From assembly GCA_013178275.1 (NCBI GenBank), contig JABLWZ010000001.1, positions 62,001 through 126,000 on the forward strand: a stretch of 64,000 nucleotides of DNA, read 5' to 3'. Source of the stretch: Bacillota bacterium (GTDB taxonomy: Bacteria; Bacillota; Ch66; Ch109). The position numbers were made by a program, and so were the translations under genes. Of this stretch, positions 19,363 through 27,749 are shown in pieces; position 1 is the stretch's first letter; the number at the start of each line of letters is the position of its first letter. The notes under the pieces were generated by a model, which was not told where the DNA came from, searched no databases, and worked only from the letters and a program-made list of their open reading frames with translations.

Positions 19363-19665
19363 CTACAGGTTAAATATCTCCAGGTCCATAGACTGGGCCT
19401 CACGGTAAACGACCCAGAGCAGCACCTTGAGGAACATGACCGCACAGACGATTTGCAGCTCCTTATTGAAAAGGGGTTCTTGGCGGCTTTCGGGTGAATT
19501 GTAAGCACCCTTGGCTACTCGTGAGGTAGTCTGTCTTACCGCCTGGCCGAGCTCGTCAGGTGGTTCTGAGCGTGGCGGTGAGTATCGGTTCTGGCTGAGG
19601 ACCTGTCGGTTTACGTCCCAGAAGTCAGGGTTGTCAATGGGGTCGTATATAACGATCACCTCCAT
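19363..19665 (-). CDS. small unknown protein with C-terminal hydrophobic stretch
   Basis: The frame opens with ATG 19665, which lacks a ribosome site, while GGAGG lies inside the frame just after it. ATC or ATA near 19650-19656 is better placed, so initiation may be non-AUG. The protein has one hydrophobic stretch near the end (IVCAVMFLKVLLWVVY). It ends 12 bp before the annealing-protein start and lies with two other small membrane proteins. Function unknown. Confidence 0.5.
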   Translation of the reverse strand: MEVIVIYDPIDNPDFWDVNRQVLSQNRYSPPRSEPPDELGQAVRQTTSRVAKGAYNSPESRQEPLFNKELQIVCAVMFLKVLLWVVYREAQSMDLEIFNL

Positions 19666-19686
19666 TTATTGGTTGTGAGTAGGGGC

Positions 19687-19872
19687 TTATTCGGCACTTG
19701 GCAGGACGTTGGTTATAACCTGGGTAGCCGACCCGATGGTCTCGTTGCTGTGCTTGTAAAAGGCGTTCTGTACAGCGAAGAACAGACCAGCTACAATGCC
19801 GAGTTTAACCGTGTTCAGGAAAGTCCTGCCGATAGTTTCCTGGGTCTTGGGGTTGTTTAAAAAGTCCAGCAT
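19687..19872 (-). CDS. small membrane protein
   Basis: AAAGGAGAAC precedes ATG 19872. The 61-residue protein has one membrane helix (KLGIVAGLFFAVQNAF) after GRTFLNTV. It aligns with the next small protein (IRTGLNILKLGALAGAAVF), so the two are diverged duplicates. They may be element-encoded membrane factors; their role is unknown. Confidence 0.6.
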   Translation of the reverse strand: MLDFLNNPKTQETIGRTFLNTVKLGIVAGLFFAVQNAFYKHSNETIGSATQVITNVLPSAE

Positions 19873-19950
19873 AAATGTTCTCCTTTCTTTACAGGAATTT
19901 CATGGTGGGGGTGGTGAATAAAAAAGGCAGCATCTGCTGCCAGGTTCCGA

Positions 19951-20136
19951 TTAGCCTCTCACCAGATCGCGGACCGTAAGGAAGTCGGTTCTGGCGTGTT
20001 CTATGGCGGAGAGAGCCATGGTTTTGAACATCTGATTCGAGAAGACGGCTGCACCGGCAAGGGCACCAAGCTTCAGAATGTTGAGTCCCGTCCTGATTGC
20101 GGCATCCTTGATTTCGGGCTGCATAATCGCTCGCAT
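19951..20136 (-). CDS. small membrane protein, paralog of the 19687 gene
   Basis: ATG 20136 is preceded by AAGGAGGTGATAAAC, a perfect site, so the longer frame from 20190 is not used. The 61-residue product has one membrane helix (LNILKLGALAGAAVFSNQMF) and ends in a charged tail (ARTDFLTVRDLVRG). It heads the reverse-strand group 20136-18656 of four genes, likely one transcript. Confidence 0.62.
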   Translation of the reverse strand: MRAIMQPEIKDAAIRTGLNILKLGALAGAAVFSNQMFKTMALSAIEHARTDFLTVRDLVRG

Positions 20137-20315
20137 GTTTATCACCTCCTTTTTTTTCTTATACCGCAGATTATTCATGGCGGATGACAATAGGCCAAAA
20201 GGACCTATCCGTAGCTACCCTTAGATGTTGTTGGGTTTTGCATGGATAGATGAATCTGATAATTCTGCGGCCATAAAAATAAAACCGCGAGGGAGCGAAA
20301 AAATTTTTTCTGGGT

Positions 20316-20346
20316 GTTGACATAGGGAATTGCCGGGGTTTATACT
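20316..20346 (+). promoter_or_regulatory. candidate promoter of the replication genes
   Basis: TTGACA (20316-20321) and TATACT (20341-20346) are separated by 19 bases, slightly longer than ideal. They lie about 435 bases before the helicase gene. Confidence 0.5.
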
Positions 20347-20610
20347 ATATTGCGATTAAATAACAAGGGATGTAACTTTTTTCCTCACCCGAATATTCTC
20401 GGGCGGCATATATTAGCCGAATTTCTGAGGTGCTATCGTCCCAGTAATCTAGGTGTACTGCAACAGTGGTAGGCTTAGGTGTGCTGGCTACGTGGGCACC
20501 TTAAGTGTTTTTGCCCACCAACAGCACCTGGTGGGCTTTGTCGTCTGGGAGGTACTCGGAAGGAGGAGTGAAGGAGAGCGGGTTTACAGACAGGAATAAA
20601 CGGGCTGGTC
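20347..20610 (+). ncRNA. structured leader with two mutually exclusive hairpins
   Basis: Between the promoter and the first genes lies a long untranslated stretch. GTGGGCA (20492-20498) can pair with TGCCCAC (20512-20518). The same GCCCACCA (20513-20520) can instead pair perfectly with TGGTGGGC (20529-20536), followed by TTTG. Only one can form, as in an attenuator. No known riboswitch motif is recognised. A purine-rich AAGGAGGAGTGAAGGAGAG tract follows. Confidence 0.4.
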
Positions 20611-20763
20611 ATGGAAAAAGCCCGTGGGATACGGATTAGTCCTGAGGCGAGGAATAGCCTCATAAAGAAACGATATCAAACGCAGCTTAAGAGCTACACC
20701 CTAAAACCATTATCTCCAGCTATGAGGAAGCGCTGCGGGGTAATAAGGAACATTGAAAATTAA
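20611..20763 (+). CDS. possible 50-residue basic protein
   Basis: ATG 20611 to TAA 20763 encodes a Lys/Arg-rich peptide (starting MEKARGIRISPEARN, with AMRKRCGVIRNIEN at the end). It ends 18 bases before the helicase start, where the AAAAGGAG site begins. The site upstream of this ATG is weak, so the call is uncertain. Confidence 0.35.
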   Translation: MEKARGIRISPEARNSLIKKRYQTQLKSYTLKPLSPAMRKRCGVIRNIEN

Positions 20764-20781
20764 CAAAAGGAGCTTAAATCA

Positions 20782-22395
20782 ATGAATAACTTATTTCAAA
20801 CCGGGTATTTACCGGTAGACAATGATCATAACGATGTTGATTGGCAGCAAATTCTGGGTTACAACACTAGGGAAGAAGAGGATTCTCAAAACCCTGAAGA
20901 CGGAGAACCAACGGGTGGTAAGGAGCCTAATGGTAAGCAACCACCCAATGCAGTCCCGAAAAGCCAGTTGGAAATACTGACGGGGTATTTGGACAAATGC
21001 AAGTTCTTTAGGAACCGGTTCAAGGTGGCCTACGTGGTTTTCGACGTTAACGGCCATAACGAAACCTGGGAACTAGAGAGTGAGATGTTCGAAAGATGGT
21101 TGGCCAACAAATACCACGAAGAGGAGAATAAGCTCCCAAACCCGCGTATAATACGGCAGGCCATCGATGGAGCCAAGTCCATAGCGATGTATAAGGGGGC
21201 CGAGGTGAATCCGAATCTACGGATAGCAGGTGATGTTAACACCATCTACTATGATCTCTGCAACCCGGAATGGCAATGTGTGGAGATTACTCCAGGTAGG
21301 TGGGGAATAAAACCGCATTTACCAGCTCAGTTTCAGCGGTTTATCAATACAGCGCCGCAGATGGTTACCAAAGCCTCTATTCAGGATCTCTCGAAACTCG
21401 ATGCTTACATAAACAGCATCCCAGCTGAGAGCGAGCGGCGGCTGATCAAGATATACGGCATAACCTGTTTAGTCCCAGACATATCGCACCCGTTGCTGTA
21501 TTTCTCTGGTGAGAAAGGCGGAGGGAAATCAACACTCTGCCGGGTTACCAAGAGGCTGGTTGACCCGGCGGGAGAAGACTTACTAGCCTTTCCAAGAATA
21601 CGTAGGGATATGATAATGACCCTGGTAAAAAACCACGCAGTAGCTTTTGATAATGTCAGCTATCTGAGTGGGGAGGACAGTAATCTGCTCTGCCAGACTG
21701 TCACGGGGACTGGGGTCTCGGTCAGAAAGCTGTTTACTAATAGTACCGAGGTCATAGAATCGTTTCGCAACTGCGTTATGATCAACGGGATCAACCCAGC
21801 GGCAACAAAATCAGACTTGCAGGACCGTATGTTGCTGATACGCGTGGATCGGATAAGCGACCGATCCCGCAAAGAAGAGAACGAGTTCTGGCGGGCTTTT
21901 GAAGTCGATAGGCCACATATCTTCGGATCGATGCTCGAAATATTATCTGAAGCCATGAGGATCTATCCAGATGTGCAACTCGAAGAACTGCCAAGATTAA
22001 CTGGCTTTGCAACGTGGGGTTATGCGATTGCTGAAGCTGCTGGAATTGGTGGAAATCAGTTTCTCCAGGACCTGCGGGAGAACATGGGTCTGATAAACCA
22101 GGATACCTTGGGTGGTAACCCGATTGCTTACACTCTAACCACTTTTATGTCGGACAAAGAATCGTGGGTTGGTACTCCAACTAAGTTGTTTAGCGATCTC
22201 AAACCGGTAGCGACTAAACTAGGAATATCAAGGCATAAGAGCTTCCCGGAACTGCCCAATCAGCTGACCAGAGGTTTAAACGACATCAAGTCTAATCTAC
22301 TGGCAGCCGGAATCGAATACACCAATGAACCCTGCACATCGGGCGTTAATAGGGGTAGTAAAATAATCAAACTGAAAAAGTCGACAGTTAACTAA
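20782..22395 (+). CDS. SF3-like AAA+ replication ATPase
   Basis: ATG 20782 follows AAAAGGAGC. The first 60 residues are acidic and disordered. A Walker A motif (GEKGGGKST, about 242-250) is followed by a Walker B-like AFDNVSYL, a polar sensor-like stretch (SFRNCVMINGINP) and an Arg-rich DRMLLIRVDRI. This order is that of phage and plasmid primase-associated helicases of superfamily 3 or the related ATPases of integrative elements. It probably acts as replicative helicase or helicase loader of the element. It is followed by a terminator, so it is transcribed apart from the primase-polymerase. Confidence 0.65.
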   Translation: MNNLFQTGYLPVDNDHNDVDWQQILGYNTREEEDSQNPEDGEPTGGKEPNGKQPPNAVPKSQLEILTGYLDKCKFFRNRFKVAYVVFDVNGHNETWELESEMFERWLANKYHEEENKLPNPRIIRQAIDGAKSIAMYKGAEVNPNLRIAGDVNTIYYDLCNPEWQCVEITPGRWGIKPHLPAQFQRFINTAPQMVTKASIQDLSKLDAYINSIPAESERRLIKIYGITCLVPDISHPLLYFSGEKGGGKSTLCRVTKRLVDPAGEDLLAFPRIRRDMIMTLVKNHAVAFDNVSYLSGEDSNLLCQTVTGTGVSVRKLFTNSTEVIESFRNCVMINGINPAATKSDLQDRMLLIRVDRISDRSRKEENEFWRAFEVDRPHIFGSMLEILSEAMRIYPDVQLEELPRLTGFATWGYAIAEAAGIGGNQFLQDLRENMGLINQDTLGGNPIAYTLTTFMSDKESWVGTPTKLFSDLKPVATKLGISRHKSFPELPNQLTRGLNDIKSNLLAAGIEYTNEPCTSGVNRGSKIIKLKKSTVN

Positions 22396-22405
22396 TGATA
22401 AAACG

Positions 22406-22442
22406 GCAGCATCCCTGGAATACCAGGTGGTGCTGCTTTTTT
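22406..22442 (+). terminator. terminator of the SF3-like ATPase gene
   Basis: GCAGCATCCCTGG and CCAGGTGGTGCTGC form a long stem with AATA loop, followed by TTTTTT. Confidence 0.75.
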
Positions 22443-22490
22443 ATACCGATACGGGGTGATATGTAATTAATACCGATAGAATATAATTAT

Positions 22491-22530
22491 GTGTATTGTA
22501 TATATACATTATATATGTTATACTATACAC
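22491..22530. promoter_or_regulatory. imperfect palindrome ahead of the excisionase-like gene
   Basis: GTGTATTGTATA at the left and the complement of TATACTATACAC at the right agree in 11 of 12 positions across a 40-bp A/T-rich region 28 bases before the ATG. It looks like an operator or integrase/excisionase binding region. Confidence 0.4.
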
Positions 22531-22557
22531 ATAAGAACAAAACGGAGGTGATATAGT

Positions 22558-22737
22558 ATGACACCAAGGTTAGCATATAGCCCTAAAGAGGTTGTAGAGC
22601 AGACGGGGTTATCCCGGAACGCAGTCTACCGAGCCATAAAAAGCGGTAACTTAAAATCGGTCCGCTTAGGGGATAAGAAAATCCTGATTCCCAACTGGGC
22701 ACTTGACGAGTTATTACAAAACCCTAAAACCAACTAA
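22558..22737 (+). CDS. xis: excisionase-like helix-turn-helix protein
   Basis: AACGGAGGTGATATAGT precedes ATG 22558. The 59-residue protein has the MerR-type wing-HTH seen in excisionases and in the HTH_17 family: YSPKEVVEQTGLSRNAVYRA, then IKSGNLKSVRLGDKKILIP. Such proteins bend att DNA and direct integrases toward excision; they can also act as transcription factors. Position between the replication genes, with an upstream palindrome, fits a control role. The gene symbol is by resemblance. Confidence 0.7.
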   Translation: MTPRLAYSPKEVVEQTGLSRNAVYRAIKSGNLKSVRLGDKKILIPNWALDELLQNPKTN

Positions 22738-22845
22738 GAAAGTAAAAAGCCGCAATGCGGCAGAAAGATGAGGTTATTATTATGATCTCGCAAAAAATTT
22801 ATATCGGTCCGACTCGGAATCGGACGTCAACAGGAGGAATCATAT

Positions 22846-25242
22846 GTGTCTATATCTATTTTAACACCAGAACCTGAATCTGGAAATCAACTGCTTAATT
22901 CGGCGCTGCGCTACGCCAGTCAAGGCTTACAAGTAATACCCTTACATAATCTAACCCCTTCGGGGAAATGCTCTTGCGGACTTGAAACCTGTGAAGCCAC
23001 AGGTAAACACCCAAGAATCAAAGACTGGCCCCAACAAGCAACCATGGATATCAAGACCATAACCCTTTGGTGGAATAACTGGCCGCAGGCCAACATCGGG
23101 ATAGCCACGGGAAAAGCATCCGACATAGTGGCCCTGGATATCGATAAGGACCACGGCGGCTTCGAGAGCCTGCAGGAACTCATCGGCGAACACGGAGAAC
23201 TCCCTGAAACCGTAACCGCCATCACCGGATCGGGCGGAAGACATATAATCTTCAAGCACCCTGGCTTCCATATACCCAATAAAACTGACATCAGACCTGG
23301 GATAGACATCCGCGCCGACAGAGGGCAGATAGTCGCGGCTCCCAGTCTACATAGATGTGGTAACCGATACCAGTGGGTCGAAGGAAAGGCCCCAGGTGAA
23401 AAAGAACCGGCGGAAATGCCAAACTGGTTGATCAAGCTGATCTTGGGGGAAACGAATGAAGGACGGCTGAAGGCCCCGAAAATCGAAGGGCCGATCAAGG
23501 AGAGCAGCCGGAATAATACCCTGGCGAGTTTGGCTGGAACCATGAGGTACAGAGGAATCAGCTACGAAGCCATCCTGGCAGCCTTGCAAGAGGAGAACAA
23601 GATCCGCTGCGTACCGCCCCTCGACGAGGACGAAGTTGAGGGAATAGCCAGGAGCATATCAAGGTACGAACCGGCTGGAACCGACGGCCTCAAAGAATAT
23701 GCGCTAACCGACACTGGCAATGCCGAGCGGTTCGCCGATCAGCACCGAGCCATCGCCAAGTACTGCCATCACTTTAAATGCTGGTATGTCTACGAGCAGG
23801 GGCGTTTTATCCGGAACGCTGCCGCTGAAGTTCAGGAACTGGCCAAGAAGACCGTGCGGAGTATCTATGAATATGCTCCCTACATCGAAGACCTGGAAAA
23901 AAGAAAGGCTCTGCTGAAGCACGCCTTTAAATCCGAGTCCGCCAAGGCCAGGAAAGACCTGCTTACCCTGGCCCAGAGCGAAGAAGGGATTCCGGTTATT
24001 CCCGACGAACTTGACGCTAACCAGTGGCTGTTCAACGCGGCCAACGGTACGATAGATTTACGGACTGGGGATATACGGCCGCATGACCCGAAGGATCTTA
24101 TTACCAAGATGTCCGACGTCGAGTACGATCCTGCGGCGGACTGCCCCAGATTTGAGAAGTTTATCCGGGAGATAATGAACGACGACGAGGAGATGGTGAG
24201 CTTCCTACAGCGGATGTTCGGCAGCAGCCTCGCCGGGGCCATCAAAGAGAACGTTTTCTTCATATTCTGGGGAAATGGTAAGAACGGCAAAACCACCTTG
24301 ATTGAGACCTTCAGGATGGCCATCGGCGATGACTACGCGAAGCAGACTCCAACCTCCACGCTGTTACGGAAAAGGAACGATTCGATACCAATCGATGTCG
24401 CCAGGCTAAAAGGCGCTCGGTTCGTAACAGCAGTGGAGGCGGATCAGGGAAGAAGGCTCGACGAGGCGGTAATCAAGCAGTTTACTGGTCGGGACAGATT
24501 GCCTGGCAGGCATTTATACGGCGAACTCTTCGAGTTTGACGCGCAGTTCAAGCTAGTCCTAACAACCAACCACAAACCCATCATCGCCGGCAACGACAAC
24601 GGCATCTGGCGCAGGGTCCTGCTGGTACCGTTTGAGGTTACTATCTCTGACGATAAACTGGACCTTGATCTACCCGAGAAATTAAAAAAAGAACTCCCCG
24701 GGATACTCAACTGGGCGATCAAGGGTTGTCTCTCATGGCAGGAACACGGCCTGAATCCACCGGCCAAGGTCCTGGCGGCCACCAACAAATACCGGGCCGA
24801 GATGGACGATATCGGAGAGTTTATCATGGACTGCTGCGAAGAGGGCAGGAACTACCGTGAGAAGGCGGCGGTGCTGTTCGAGCACTACGGTAAATGGTGC
24901 CGTGACAACGGCGAGGAACCGCTCAGCCAGAAGCTCTTCGGCATGAACCTCTCGAACCGAGGGTATGAAAGTTCGCGGAGCGGCGGGGTCAACATCTGGA
25001 AGGGCCTGCGGATCAAGGCCGAGGTAAAAGATCTCCACCAGGCGGTCAATCAGCTTGCCAGTGACCCTTTGTGCACCTTAAACACAGAAACCCCTATAGA
25101 ATCAATTTATAAAAGACTTATGGATTCAAGGGACACGAAGGAGCACATGGATGATGAACACGAAAATCAGGAAGAATCCAAAACTGATAATCCTGAAGAC
25201 CCGGGTAAAAAGTCCGAGCAGGATTTATTAGACCGATTCTAA
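22846..25242 (+). CDS. primase-polymerase fused to P4/D5-type SF3 helicase
   Basis: GTG 22846 follows AGGAGG. The N-terminal 200 residues form a bifunctional primase-polymerase: the GK-rich start KHPRIKDWPQQAT, the catalytic DIVALDIDKDHGG, the loop TGSGGRHIIF and PGIDIRADRGQIVAAPS. The middle and C-terminal parts are a D5/P4-type primase-helicase: GTIDLRTGDIRPHDP, Walker A WGNGKNGKTTLIETF (about 475-489), and LTTNHKPIIAGNDNGIWRRV with arginine finger. It would prime and unwind the element's DNA and is its chief replication protein. Length (798 residues) is typical of such fusions. A short hairpin (GTCCGA/TCGGAC, 22807-22825) lies between the upstream gene and its ribosome site. Confidence 0.92.
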   Translation: MSISILTPEPESGNQLLNSALRYASQGLQVIPLHNLTPSGKCSCGLETCEATGKHPRIKDWPQQATMDIKTITLWWNNWPQANIGIATGKASDIVALDIDKDHGGFESLQELIGEHGELPETVTAITGSGGRHIIFKHPGFHIPNKTDIRPGIDIRADRGQIVAAPSLHRCGNRYQWVEGKAPGEKEPAEMPNWLIKLILGETNEGRLKAPKIEGPIKESSRNNTLASLAGTMRYRGISYEAILAALQEENKIRCVPPLDEDEVEGIARSISRYEPAGTDGLKEYALTDTGNAERFADQHRAIAKYCHHFKCWYVYEQGRFIRNAAAEVQELAKKTVRSIYEYAPYIEDLEKRKALLKHAFKSESAKARKDLLTLAQSEEGIPVIPDELDANQWLFNAANGTIDLRTGDIRPHDPKDLITKMSDVEYDPAADCPRFEKFIREIMNDDEEMVSFLQRMFGSSLAGAIKENVFFIFWGNGKNGKTTLIETFRMAIGDDYAKQTPTSTLLRKRNDSIPIDVARLKGARFVTAVEADQGRRLDEAVIKQFTGRDRLPGRHLYGELFEFDAQFKLVLTTNHKPIIAGNDNGIWRRVLLVPFEVTISDDKLDLDLPEKLKKELPGILNWAIKGCLSWQEHGLNPPAKVLAATNKYRAEMDDIGEFIMDCCEEGRNYREKAAVLFEHYGKWCRDNGEEPLSQKLFGMNLSNRGYESSRSGGVNIWKGLRIKAEVKDLHQAVNQLASDPLCTLNTETPIESIYKRLMDSRDTKEHMDDEHENQEESKTDNPEDPGKKSEQDLLDRF

Positions 25243-25268
25243 CGTTGTGATAAAAAGAAACAACACGT

Positions 25269-25300
25269 GGGACAGGTAGACCAACCAAGCCTGTCCCTTT
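25269..25300 (+). terminator. terminator of the primase-polymerase gene
   Basis: GGGACAGG and CCTGTCCC form a perfect 8-bp stem followed by TTTCG. The following 150 bases before the next reverse-strand gene contain nothing else I can support. Confidence 0.65.
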
Positions 25301-25451
25301 CGATTTCCTTTTAAGGCGATGGATAGTCAAGATTTACTACAAAGCACCTATCCGCCAAAAATCCCGATTTCATCGCGGAGAGCTGGTAGAGATGGAAACA
25401 TTAAATCTAGCCTTAATCTTGTTTATAATGGGAAGAGGTTACAGTGGATAC

Positions 25452-25907
25452 CTAAAAGCAATCATAGTATTCCGCAGGAGGTATTCCTATCCAAAAGTCA
25501 TTGCCTATATTCCGCCTGGCCTCAGTTTCATACTCTTGTTGTCGAATGATGTGTTTCCATGTGAAATAATCGGTATCCTTTTCCCAATGAAGTCGGTGCT
25601 CCTTAACGCTCTCCTCCCATACCTCGCGGCAGGATACCTTTATCCCAGCCAGAAAATACTCCTCTTCTTTTAGGTCCCCAAACTGGTCATACAGTCTTAC
25701 TGCAGGCCCATCCTCACGGTGGCGAGATCCGCCGATCAGCCAGATCTCCCGTATACGCCTGCCTTTCTCATCGAACTCGACAATTCTAGGGCCATACAAG
25801 GGATCCCGATAACCGAAGACTAATTTCCTGGCCTGGCCATTTTTGTGGTAATAGGTTTGGGTAGGAGTATCTTGTTTATTGTCATTGATGTTTGCGTTAT
25901 TATCCAC
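25452..25907 (-). CDS. MORN/YwqK-like repeat protein
   Basis: A GTG at 25907 lies 7 bases after GGAGG; the frame continues upstream without a better start. The 151-residue protein contains repeats such as YYHKNGQARKLVFGY and REDGPAVRLYDQFGDLKEEEYFLAG, the pattern of MORN-type antitoxin/YwqK proteins. The C-terminus (EARRNIGNDFW and on) is duplicated in the decayed copy at 26505-26640. Role unknown; YwqK-like proteins are sometimes immunity or antitoxin proteins, but no toxin partner is recognised. Confidence 0.6.
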   Translation of the reverse strand: MDNNANINDNKQDTPTQTYYHKNGQARKLVFGYRDPLYGPRIVEFDEKGRRIREIWLIGGSRHREDGPAVRLYDQFGDLKEEEYFLAGIKVSCREVWEESVKEHRLHWEKDTDYFTWKHIIRQQEYETEARRNIGNDFWIGIPPAEYYDCF

Positions 25908-25927
25908 ATATTCACCTCCATATGAAC

Positions 25928-26086
25928 TTATAACAAAGCGGCTAAACCTGTGCCCAGAAGAAGACTGATGTGATACAGACCTATCCCAGCCAAAAACCAC
26001 GTTATACCCCGCCACCAGTTGTTGCTCTCCACGCCTCCAAAGTATAGCAGTCTACCGTCGACCACGCAGGGAACACCAACAAACAT
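25928..26086 (-). CDS. possible 52-residue membrane protein
   Basis: ATG 26086 to TAA 25928 gives a peptide with a hydrophobic second half (GITWFLAGIGLYHISLLLGT) ending GLAALL. AGGAG is rather far upstream. It overlaps no other supported gene and lies just before the MORN-like gene on the same strand. The rest of 26087-26273 holds nothing I can support. Confidence 0.35.
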   Translation of the reverse strand: MFVGVPCVVDGRLLYFGGVESNNWWRGITWFLAGIGLYHISLLLGTGLAALL

Positions 26087-26273
26087 AGCGCCGCTGAAAG
26101 TATCGCTCCTGACGGCTACCTAACGCCCATGGCCAACAATACTCCAATCACCAAAAACGTAAACCGGCAGCAGAGAGGGAGGCAGAACCCAAAAATAAAC
26201 AAGTCTGGATTGCTCCCTGAAATTACACAGCGGGACCTTGCCAAAATAGGCTAATAAGCTTCCCCATAACTCT

Positions 26274-26462
26274 TTAAGGACCATTATCTGGCTTTTTTGA
26301 TATCGGGAACGGAAGGCGGGTTTGCTTATTAAGGTATTCTAGATGTCGTAAGACTGCTTCTTGCTCTTCTTTAGGGAGTTTCTTGAACTCATCAGTATCG
26401 TTTACTTTTGACTGTAGGATCATCTTTGTAATTGCGGAGTTTATATCAAAAAACTGGCTGAT
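26274..26462 (-). CDS. small unknown protein, probable ATC start
   Basis: The frame opens with TTG 26480, but GGAGG lies within it and the codon at the right distance is ATC 26462. The short helical product (ISQFFDINSAITKMILQSK and on) ends in a basic tail with PKEEQEAVLRHLEYL. No family is recognised. Confidence 0.4.
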   Translation of the reverse strand: MSQFFDINSAITKMILQSKVNDTDEFKKLPKEEQEAVLRHLEYLNKQTRLPFPISKKPDNGP

Positions 26463-26504
26463 AAAAACGCCTCCTTTCAACTTAAGATGAAACGCAGATA
26501 TTTA

Positions 26505-26640
26505 TTTATGGCAGTCAAGATATTCTCCTGGAGGAGGGTTAGCTATTATCCAAAAGGCATTACTGATATTTCGCTTAGCCTCGGCCTCATTCGTTGTTTA
26601 TTCGTATACCGTTGAAATGACATGGTGGATTATATGCGCT
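26505..26640 (-). pseudogene. decayed copy of the MORN-like gene C-terminus
   Basis: Reading the reverse strand gives NEAEAKRNISNAFWIIANP followed by PPGEYLDCHK and stop. This aligns with YETEARRNIGNDFWIGIPPAEYYDCF of the 25452 gene, with an in-frame stop just upstream (VYE-stop-TTNEAEA). It is a remnant of a tandem duplication. Confidence 0.6.
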
Positions 26641-26659
26641 TCTTGACCTCTATCAAATA

Positions 26660-27670
26660 TTAATAATACTTTTCCCATTTTTGCTCTAAAGTGAGTTTTT
26701 GAGCCTTTAAATCTAAGCGCCTACTCTTTTGGACGGCCCAATACTCGTCATTTACTTGTTGTAAAACTATTCCTTGGAATACACCTGTCCCTAATGTTAT
26801 TTCTTCCGTTCCCACACAAATACAGCTTAATCGAAGGGAGTTTGGCCGCGGCGAGTAATAAGTATTATCGAACAGCTTTAATAATCCTATCCCCTTTGTT
26901 TTTCCGTTGATTTTGACAATTGAACTATAATAAGTACCAACTAGTAAATTAGAGGATTTCCTTTCTAATATATCGAAGTCGATTGGGAAAGAAGTACTTT
27001 TAAGCTCTTCTTCAATTGATTTTATCTCCCGATCTATATTTGAAATGTCTTGATATGTCGGCAGTGATTCAGATGCGTAATACACTTTGTCCCGGGAATA
27101 GTCTAAAATTATGCTCTTTACCATTGGTTTATTATTAAAAGAGTTGTGTAGTTCTTTAATCAAAGGTGGATCATCATCAAAAACACAGTGCCCCGAAAAA
27201 ATAAGCTTCCACCTATCTCCTTCCATTTTAAATATTGCATATTGTGTATCGGCCGCTTTAGAGGGTGAAGGTGAAATGACGAATTGTAGGTATAAACCGT
27301 CATTTCTTTTTAATGTTGCGTAGGAACTGATTCCGCATATTAAACTTTTAGAGGTATAATTTTTAGAATCATTAAATGATATAATTGCAGCGTCTAATAG
27401 ACTGTTTTCATTAGGTTCTTGATCACTAATAATTGTTGCCGAATTACTGTTAGTAGAAATATTGGTTTTACTATTATCCGTTAAGATTGGAGTCTGAGAA
27501 TGTGATCGAATTATTATTGCAAATATAAAGACGACTATGACCGTAACCGTAAATATCCAGATTAATTCCTTTTTCTTTTTGGCATCCAGTCTACTTACTT
27601 TTAAATCGGATTCTAGCCGCGCCTTTTCCTCTTCGTAAATTTTTTTTCTTTCTTCCGGGGTAAGCTCCAT
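26660..27670 (-). CDS. membrane-anchored unknown protein
   Basis: ATG 27670 follows AAGGCGGTG; an in-frame GTG lies at 27676. The N-terminus is a charged helix (ELTPEERKKIYEEEKARLE), then one membrane segment (IFTVTVIVVFIFAIIIR, about residues 42-60), then about 270 extracytoplasmic residues with no motif I recognise. The pattern (cytoplasmic helix, single anchor, outer domain) is common in Firmicute proteins of unknown role. It is AT-rich like the rest of this cargo block. Confidence 0.6.
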   Translation of the reverse strand: MELTPEERKKIYEEEKARLESDLKVSRLDAKKKKELIWIFTVTVIVVFIFAIIIRSHSQTPILTDNSKTNISTNSNSATIISDQEPNENSLLDAAIISFNDSKNYTSKSLICGISSYATLKRNDGLYLQFVISPSPSKAADTQYAIFKMEGDRWKLIFSGHCVFDDDPPLIKELHNSFNNKPMVKSIILDYSRDKVYYASESLPTYQDISNIDREIKSIEEELKSTSFPIDFDILERKSSNLLVGTYYSSIVKINGKTKGIGLLKLFDNTYYSPRPNSLRLSCICVGTEEITLGTGVFQGIVLQQVNDEYWAVQKSRRLDLKAQKLTLEQKWEKYY

Positions 27671-27749
27671 TTTCACACCGCCTTGAAAAAATTTATATCA
27701 TTGATTAAATTTTATGCTTTTAGTAAGCGAAGATCGGATTTGCTTGACC

